Source of the DNA: Thioalkalivibrio sp. ALJ21
GTDB taxonomy: Bacteria; Pseudomonadota; Gammaproteobacteria; Ectothiorhodospirales; Ectothiorhodospiraceae
DNA length: 64,000 bases
NCBI RefSeq assembly: GCF_000378605.1
Contig: NZ_KB905155.1
Coordinates: 496,001 to 560,000 of the forward strand
Direction: 5' to 3'
Shown here: positions 58,727 through 64,000 of the stretch, piece by piece
Numbering within the stretch: position 1 is the stretch's first letter
Layout: each line of letters opens with the position of its first letter
Notes under the pieces: generated by a model
What the model saw: only the letters and a program-made list of their open reading frames with translations
The model's database searches: none
Told to the model about the DNA's origin: nothing
Program-made: the position numbers and the translations under genes

Positions 58727-59734
58727 TCAGTCGCCTTTGGGGGTGACGAGGACGCGCCCGCGGACCTGACCGGCCAGCAGCGCATCCGCGCGATCCGGGA
58801 GCTGTGACAGGCCGATCTCTTCCGCCAGGCACCGCTTGAGTGTCTCCGGGGAGAGGAGGCGGCCGATGCGTTGCCAGACCCTTTCGCGGTCGTTCGCGGG
58901 ATATTGCACCGAGTCGATGCCCTGCAGCCGAATGCCGCGCAGCAAAAATGGGATGACCGTGGTCGTCAGTCCCGCCCCGCCGGCGAGCCCGCAGGCGGCG
59001 ACGACGCCGCGGGCCTGGGTCTCGGCAAGTGCATGGGCCAGGGTATCGCCACCCACGCTGTCGATTACACCCGCCCAGCGTTCGGACAGCAGCGGGCGGT
59101 CGGGCTGCTCGGCGAGCTCGCCTCGGGGCACGATCGACCGCGCGCCCAGGGCCTCCAGGTGCCTGGCGTTTTTCGGCCGGCCGGTGGCGGCCGCAACGTG
59201 ATAGCCCAGCGCGGCAAGGAGTGCGATCGCCAGGTTGCCGACGCCGCCGGACGCGCCTGTGACCAGGATCTCTCCGCTTTCGGGGGTGATGCCACCGTGT
59301 TCCAGCGCCTCGATCGCCAGCATGGCGGTAAACCCGGCCGTGCCCACGATCATCGCGCTACGCCCATCCAGTGTGTCCGGCATCGGGGTCAGCCAGTCGC
59401 CCTGGACCCGGGCGTATTCCGCAAAGCCGCCCCAGTGGCGTTCGCCGACATGCCAGCCGGTCAGCAGGACGCGATCCCCCGGACGATAGCGTTCGTCGGC
59501 CGATTCGCTCACCGTGCCCGCCAGGTCGATCCCCGGCACATGGGGGTACTCCCGCACCAGGCGACCCAGCCCGTTGAGGATCATCGCATCCTTGTAATTC
59601 AGCCCCGAGTGGTCAACGGCGATCAGTACTTCCCCTGCGGGGAGGTCGGTCGGGTTCAGGGTAGATAGCTCGGCGACCGGTCGTGGATCGCCCGCTTGCA
59701 GCAGCAATGCGTTGAAGGTGTCGTTCGGGGTCAT
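58727..59734 (-). CDS. AcuI/YhdH-type medium-chain reductase
   Basis: A 335-residue NADPH-dependent MDR enzyme, similar to acrylyl-CoA reductase AcuI and E. coli YhdH. Opening: FNALLLQAGDPRPVAEL, then VDHSGLNYKDAMILNG, the family's catalytic-site strand with Asn-Tyr-Lys-Asp. The Rossmann site is VTGASGGVGNLAIALLAALG, and GTAGFTAMLAIEALE forms the typical preceding helix. No zinc ligands are seen. It would reduce acryloyl-CoA or related enoyl substrates. It lies convergent with thiI with nine bases between. Confidence 0.92.
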   Translation of the reverse strand: MTPNDTFNALLLQAGDPRPVAELSTLNPTDLPAGEVLIAVDHSGLNYKDAMILNGLGRLVREYPHVPGIDLAGTVSESADERYRPGDRVLLTGWHVGERHWGGFAEYARVQGDWLTPMPDTLDGRSAMIVGTAGFTAMLAIEALEHGGITPESGEILVTGASGGVGNLAIALLAALGYHVAAATGRPKNARHLEALGARSIVPRGELAEQPDRPLLSERWAGVIDSVGGDTLAHALAETQARGVVAACGLAGGAGLTTTVIPFLLRGIRLQGIDSVQYPANDRERVWQRIGRLLSPETLKRCLAEEIGLSQLPDRADALLAGQVRGRVLVTPKGD

Positions 59735-59772
59735 TGGGGTCTGTAATCAGATTTTGACGATGTGTGGTTCCG

Positions 59773-61032
59773 CTACGGGGAAAGCAGGCCGGCGCGGAAC
59801 AGCTCGTCATAGGTCGTCAGGCCGCGTTCGGCCTTGTCCATCCCGTCATCGAGGAGCATTCGCTGGCCCTTGTCGGCCAGGCGCTGGCGCAGGCCTCTGT
59901 CGTCGAGGTGGTCGAGGATGGCCGCGCTGTCGGACTCGTCCAGGTGCCAGACCTCGAAGATACCGATGCGGCCGTGGTAGCCCAGATTGTTGCAGGCGGA
60001 GCAGCCGCGCGCGGCCCAGACCGTCTCGGGTGCCGCGCGCCCACCGATGCCGAGCCACTGTTGTTCTCGGTCGTTCGGCGCCCGGCGCTCGTGGCAATGC
60101 GGGCACAGACGCCGCACAAGACGTTGTGCGATCACCAGCTCGAGTGTCGGCGCGATCTCGAAGTCTTCAAGGCCCATGTTGCGTAGGGAGGCGACGGTAC
60201 CGACTGCATCACGACTGTGCAGGGTGGCCATCAGGGAACGCCCGCTGGTGGCGATGTTGATCGCGCCGCGGGCGGATGGCCCGTCGCGGACCTCGCCGAC
60301 CAGTACGTAATCCGGATCGAGTCGAAGCAGGGTCTGCGTGCCTTGCTCGAAGTCGAGCCCCTGGTCGGCATTGATCTGGATCTGGTTCACGCCCGGGATG
60401 GCGTACTCGACCGGGTCCTCGAGCGTGATGATCTGCTGCGGTGTCTGGCCGATTTCGTGCAGGAGGGCGTACAGGGTCGTGGTCTTTCCGCTGCCGGTGG
60501 GGCCGGTCACCAGCAGTACGCCACCGGCTGTCTGTGTCCACTGGCGAATGGCCTCGACTTCCTGTTCCGGCAGACCCAGGTCGCTCATGTCCTGGAAGGC
60601 ATCGGGCTCGGCCAGGATGCGCACGGACAGCTTGTCGCCGTTGACGCAGGGTACGGTTGTCACACGCAGATCCAGGTGCCCCGTGTCTTCGTCGCGCCAG
60701 GCGAAGCTGCCTTCCGCGGAGTTCAGGGTGGGCATCGGGTCCAGACTGGCCAGGGTCTTGAGCTGATTGGACAGCAGTTCCCCCAGGCCGGACTCGAGTG
60801 TTGTGGCGTCCACCATCAGGCCATCGATGCGCAGCCGAATGCGGTAGCCGTCAGGCTCGGGGTCGAGATGGATGTCGGAGGCGCGTACGGCGACGGCGTC
60901 CTCGATCAGGGCATGTGCCTCGAGCCGGCCTTCTGCGTGCTCGTCCTCGTTGAGGTATTCGCGCAGGCCGGGGACCAGATGGGGTTTCAGTGCACGCCCG
61001 TCACCGGGCGTTGGTCGGAGCGATTCCGGCAT
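59773..61032 (-). CDS. GspE/PilB-type secretion ATPase (short)
   Basis: A 419-residue AAA-like ATPase of the type II secretion/type IV pilus family. It lacks the usual N1 domain (about 150 residues) and starts at the N2 part: DAVAVRASDIHLDPEPDGYRIRLRIDG. Walker A is GPTGSGKTTTLY, Asp box ITLEDPVEY, Walker B RLDPDYVLVGEVRD, His box ATSGRSLMATLHS, and a CPHC..CSAC zinc element in the C1 region. It should power filament or secretion assembly, but none of the other parts (F, G, C proteins) are next to it. The small gene at 61089 precedes by 56 bases. Confidence 0.9.
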   Translation of the reverse strand: MPESLRPTPGDGRALKPHLVPGLREYLNEDEHAEGRLEAHALIEDAVAVRASDIHLDPEPDGYRIRLRIDGLMVDATTLESGLGELLSNQLKTLASLDPMPTLNSAEGSFAWRDEDTGHLDLRVTTVPCVNGDKLSVRILAEPDAFQDMSDLGLPEQEVEAIRQWTQTAGGVLLVTGPTGSGKTTTLYALLHEIGQTPQQIITLEDPVEYAIPGVNQIQINADQGLDFEQGTQTLLRLDPDYVLVGEVRDGPSARGAINIATSGRSLMATLHSRDAVGTVASLRNMGLEDFEIAPTLELVIAQRLVRRLCPHCHERRAPNDREQQWLGIGGRAAPETVWAARGCSACNNLGYHGRIGIFEVWHLDESDSAAILDHLDDRGLRQRLADKGQRMLLDDGMDKAERGLTTYDELFRAGLLSP

Positions 61033-61088
61033 TCAGCCCCCGGTGAAAGGGTTGGGGATGTCGCGATACCGGTCGTAACCGGCAAAAG

Positions 61089-61406
61089 CTACCGCTGCGG
61101 GCGTTCTCGCAGGTCGCTCGCGGAACGGGTGACCTGTGCCTCGCGGTCCAGCATGATCAGGGCCTGAGTCTCCTCAGTCTCCTCGCTGACCATCTGGTCA
61201 CCTTCGACCCCGGGCGGCGGGCTTTGAGGCCGCATTTCCATGACCTGCGCGAGAGTGGGCAGTTCAACCTTCGAGACCAGCTGGGCAGTGGCGTCCTGGG
61301 CCTGCGGATTCTGCATCGTCAGCACGAAGCCGGTCGCCAGCACCAGCAGCGACAGGATAAACGGGTGCTGTTGTTGGGCCGTATGCAGCGGACGGGTATC
61401 GAACAT
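61089..61406 (-). CDS. Small single-helix hypothetical protein
   Basis: A 105-residue protein with one helix (about 15-37, FILSLLVLATGFVLTMQ) followed by a soluble part containing a Pro-rich turn (RPQSPPPGVEGD) and a charged C-terminus. The ATG at 61406 has no strong ribosome site. It lies 56 bases upstream of the GspE-like gene on the same strand, so it may be a minor partner of that ATPase. Not recognised. Confidence 0.5.
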   Translation of the reverse strand: MFDTRPLHTAQQQHPFILSLLVLATGFVLTMQNPQAQDATAQLVSKVELPTLAQVMEMRPQSPPPGVEGDQMVSEETEETQALIMLDREAQVTRSASDLRERPQR

Positions 61407-61498
61407 CGATGCAGCCTGGGTCAGGTTCTTGATCCATGGACAATACCCGCGGGAGCGGGTTCCTTCAAGCACCCATACTCCGGCCGCGAGTGCGCGCC

Positions 61499-62248
61499 TC
61501 AGGCCACTCGGCGGCAGACCAGAAAGACCTCGCCGACGTCTTCTGTGGGGATCATGCCCGGGTAGAGCTGGAGCGCCTTTTGCCGCTTCAGGGCCAGTGG
61601 CATGAAGTAGCGGTTGTAGTAATGCATCGCCGTATCGCGGTGATGCTGCAGGAACCACATGCCCAGGCGGGTGAGGAGTGACGAACGGGGCTTCATGCCG
61701 AACACGCCGCTCTGGTCGATGGTAAGACCGTGGCGTTCCAGCAACGCGAACAGGCTGTTGGGCGTGTAGCGGCGATAGTGACCCACGATTTCGTCGAAGC
61801 GGGTCCAGTATTCCGGATGGAGGGGCGTCGAGAGCAGGATGCGCGCCCCCGGGGCGGCGACCCGCGCCAGTTCGCGCATGGCCTGTTCGTCATCCTCGAC
61901 GTGCTCGATGATGTCGAGCGCAGAGATCAGGTCGAAGCGGCTGTCTTCGTAGGGCAGGTCGCCGATGACGGCAGATTCCGTGTGCCCGCCTTCGGCACGC
62001 AGCGTGCGCAGGGCGGGCTCGCTGATGTCGGCGAAGTGCGTGCCGGCGATGGGCAGCCGTGGGCGCATGCCGGGCCCGACTTCAAGGCGTTCGCAGCCGT
62101 CGCGGTTCAGCCGGCAGACCAGCGGCCAGGTATTGAACTGATCGGGCGACACCAGTTGCGAATCTTTCCACAAGTCATTGTAGAAACGGCGATTGGTGTC
62201 GAGCAGCCGATCGTGATCGGCGGTATGCGGGGAGGCAGAATCAGACAA
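61499..62248 (-). CDS. Class I SAM-dependent methyltransferase
   Basis: About 249 residues. The SAM-binding fold is shown by CERLEVGPGMRPRLP (motif I), DISEPALRTLR (acidic loop), and the post-I strand SRFDLISALDIIEHVEDDEQAM. LLSTPLHPEYWTRFDEIVGHYRRYTP is typical of UbiE/COQ5-like or lipid-sugar methyltransferases. The C-terminal region (KPRSSLLTRLGMWFLQHHR) is basic and hydrophobic, perhaps touching membrane. The start is uncertain: the TTG at 62248 is the last plausible codon before non-protein-like sequence. Methyl acceptor unknown. Confidence 0.78.
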   Translation of the reverse strand: MSDSASPHTADHDRLLDTNRRFYNDLWKDSQLVSPDQFNTWPLVCRLNRDGCERLEVGPGMRPRLPIAGTHFADISEPALRTLRAEGGHTESAVIGDLPYEDSRFDLISALDIIEHVEDDEQAMRELARVAAPGARILLSTPLHPEYWTRFDEIVGHYRRYTPNSLFALLERHGLTIDQSGVFGMKPRSSLLTRLGMWFLQHHRDTAMHYYNRYFMPLALKRQKALQLYPGMIPTEDVGEVFLVCRRVA

Positions 62249-62352
62249 GCGGAATTCCGGGGCGCGAATATGTGAAGAGTATAGGGGTTCTGTCTGGCGC
62301 CATGGCGGTTCCCCGGGGGCGCATGTGGGAAGCTGTGAACGGGTCCGGGTTT

Positions 62353-64000
62353 CTAAAGACGCTTGTGCAGCAGCGGGGTGAGGGCATCCGCCGGCATGGC
62401 GCGACCAAAGTAATAGCCCTGGCAATAGGTGCATCCCATTGCGGCCAGCATGCTCGCCGCTTCCGGGTGCTCGATGCCCTCGGCGGTCACTTGCAAATCC
62501 AGCGCCTGGGCGAGACCAATGATCGAGCGAACAAGATTGGTGTAGTACGGGTCCTGGCCGAGTGGCTGAACGAAGCTCTTGTCGATTTTGAGCGTGTCGA
62601 GGCGTAACCACTGCAGGTAGCCGAGCGCCGAGTAGCCGGTACCGAAATCGTCGAGCGCGATATGTACCCCGCGCTCGCTGATGGCCGCGATTCGGTTGCG
62701 GATGCTGGAGTCGCCCTCCAGATACACATTTTCGGTGACCTCCAGGCAGACGCAGTCGGCGGGCAAGGCCGTGTTGGCCAGGGCTTGGTCCAGTACGGTC
62801 AGAAAGTGGTCGCGCTTGAGCTGTACCGGCGAAACGTTCACCGAGATGCGCTCAAACTGGTGTCCCGCCGCGCGCCAGTCTGCGGCCTGCTGCATCGCGG
62901 TATGCAACACCTGGTCGCCGACTTCCAGCATGAGGCCGAGTTCTTCCAGTATGGGTACGAATTGATCCGGCCCGGGTGCCCCGGGACGCTGCCAGCGCAG
63001 CAGGGCCTCGGCCCCGATGATGCGCCCGCCGGGCAGGGCCACGATCGGCTGAAACCAGGGGATTAGTTCGCCGTTGCCCACGGCAGCGCGGACTTCCTGC
63101 TCCAGCTCACGCCGCCGCGCGCTGCGCTCGGCCAGTGCGGGGTCGAACACCGTCAGGCGGGCCCCACCCTCTGTCTTGGAACGCTGCAGGGCGGTTTCCG
63201 CACAGCGGGTCAGGGCCTCGGCGTTGGGGGCATCCCCGGGAAACACCGCAACACCCGCGCTCAGTCGGGGCTCGAATTCATCGGCTACGTGCATGGAGTA
63301 TCGGTGATGCAAGGCCTTCAATACGCGCTGGCAAAGCCCCTCGACATCCTCGGAGGAGTCGATCCCGTCGAATACCACGACAAACTCGTCACCGCCGATG
63401 CGAGCCGCCGTATCGGTCTCGCGGATGACGCCCTGCAGGCCTTGCGCGAGTGTGATCAGGAGCTGATCGCCGGCCTGCTTCCCGACCATGTCGTTGATGT
63501 CGCGAAAGCGGTCGATGTTGAGTGCCAGAACCGCTACGCACTGATCGGCTCGTCGCGCGCGACGCAGGGCGAACTCAAGGCGGTCGAAGAACAGGGCGCG
63601 GTTACCCAGCCCGGTCAGGCTGTCGAAGTAGGCCATGTGTTCGATCACGCGGCGATCGTGTTCCCGCTTGTACACATGGCCGAGCGCCTGGGCGATCCCC
63701 TCGATGACCTCGCGGCTAAGGTCCGGGTCGATATCCGGGGTGTCGGCGAATGCCTCGATCAGCCCATAGCAATGACCATGGACATAAATGCTGCAGATGC
63801 AGCAGCGTTCCGGGCGGTTGGGGTGTTGGCTGGCGAGCCCAAGTTGGCTCTCGATGCCGCAGGCAGACTCCAGCAGGACACGACCGGCCGGCGTGGGCTC
63901 GACCTCGTCATCCGGTGCCGGCAGGTTCAGGTCGGCGATTCGGCGTAGCTGACCCGCCGGGTCGCGGTAAAGGGCGTGAGCGCGCCGCCAGACGGTGTGG
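62353..64000 (-). CDS. GGDEF-EAL protein, N-terminus beyond the window
   Basis: A bifunctional c-di-GMP protein open to the right edge. The visible N-terminal part (before 63675) reads without a stop, so the GTG at 63675 is not the true start. That part holds a Cys/His cluster: SACGIESQLG, then RCCICSIYVHGHCYG, ending in a GAF-like helix IAQALGHVYKREHD. GGDEF follows (DSLTGLGNRALFF, RIGGDEFVVVF, with RETD five residues before), then EAL (AEALLRW, NVSPVQL, EVTENV, DDFGTGYSAL, KIDKSF, AEGIEH, CQGYYFGRA). Both sites look intact. Confidence 0.9.
   Translation of the reverse strand, partial: HTVWRRAHALYRDPAGQLRRIADLNLPAPDDEVEPTPAGRVLLESACGIESQLGLASQHPNRPERCCICSIYVHGHCYGLIEAFADTPDIDPDLSREVIEGIAQALGHVYKREHDRRVIEHMAYFDSLTGLGNRALFFDRLEFALRRARRADQCVAVLALNIDRFRDINDMVGKQAGDQLLITLAQGLQGVIRETDTAARIGGDEFVVVFDGIDSSEDVEGLCQRVLKALHHRYSMHVADEFEPRLSAGVAVFPGDAPNAEALTRCAETALQRSKTEGGARLTVFDPALAERSARRRELEQEVRAAVGNGELIPWFQPIVALPGGRIIGAEALLRWQRPGAPGPDQFVPILEELGLMLEVGDQVLHTAMQQAADWRAAGHQFERISVNVSPVQLKRDHFLTVLDQALANTALPADCVCLEVTENVYLEGDSSIRNRIAAISERGVHIALDDFGTGYSALGYLQWLRLDTLKIDKSFVQPLGQDPYYTNLVRSIIGLAQALDLQVTAEGIEHPEAASMLAAMGCTYCQGYYFGRAMPADALTPLLHKRL

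Noticed and set aside
1-64000. CRISPR array, intact transposase, integrase, rRNA or tRNA gene
   Set aside because: Looked for and not seen; the only repeats are the short families in the first 10 kb and the domain repeats inside proteins.

Overview
The window is high-GC DNA with Gammaproteobacterial gene content. The clues are ThiI with a C-terminal rhodanese domain, a c4-like dihaem cytochrome, YcaD-type MFS, CSS-EAL, CsbD and MliC proteins, and a K+-independent H+-pyrophosphatase. A haloalkaliphilic or sulfur-oxidising Ectothiorhodospiraceae-like host (Thioalkalivibrio type) is my inference from overall feel; no rRNA, tRNA or sulfur-oxidation locus is present to confirm it. No CRISPR array, prophage, intact insertion sequence or tRNA gene was found.

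Layout. 0-10 kb: ordinary genes (Tat-exported amidohydrolase, NERD/zinc-ribbon protein, membrane-anchored hydrolase plus 7TMR-DISM diguanylate cyclase) interspersed with a dense cluster of short repeats of two families and with debris of broken genes. 10-20 kb: MFS transporter, PAS-GAF-GGDEF cyclase, DUF389 membrane protein, stand-alone AAA+ ATPase, site-2 protease with CBS domains, alpha/beta hydrolase, and unknown envelope proteins. 20-30 kb: periplasmic dihaem cytochrome with a beta-propeller protein, HIT protein, H+-pyrophosphatase, small VOC/SRPBCC enzymes, two phosphoribosyltransferases with a dienelactone-hydrolase-like partner. 30-41 kb: a flavodoxin-fold/UbiA fusion protein, solute-binding protein, lipase-like hydrolase, DUF4197 and DUF4168 proteins, an EAL phosphodiesterase, two unknown secreted proteins and a BdlA-like soluble chemoreceptor. 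41-47 kb: lipoproteins, an orphan flagellin with a textbook sigma-28 promoter, and an LctP permease. 47-50 kb: a stress-flavoured cluster (outer-membrane barrel, 25-residue membrane peptide, CsbD, Crp/Fnr regulator, PRC-barrel protein). 50-64 kb: diguanylate cyclase, CSS-EAL plus OmpA-lipoprotein pair, Ala/Gly-rich secreted protein, patatin plus GYF/pentapeptide pair, DUF523-DUF1722 plus ThiI pair, AcuI-like reductase, GspE-like ATPase, methyltransferase, and a GGDEF-EAL protein running off the right edge.

How the genes work together. Six c-di-GMP enzymes (four GGDEF domains, all with an intact RxxD inhibitory site, and three EAL domains with complete motifs), a BdlA-like receptor and a flagellin point to a genome strongly invested in motility/biofilm switching. 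Several pairs overlap by 1-14 bases and are probably translationally coupled: DISM-GGDEF/hydrolase, PRTase/dienelactone hydrolase, CSS-EAL/OmpA lipoprotein, patatin/pentapeptide, and DUF523-DUF1722/ThiI. The most interesting candidates are the DUF523-ThiI pair (thiouracil desulfuration next to thiouridine synthesis), the quinone-reductase/UbiA fusion, the CSS-EAL/OmpA pair, and the repeat cluster that sits exactly at the broken ends of gene fragments.
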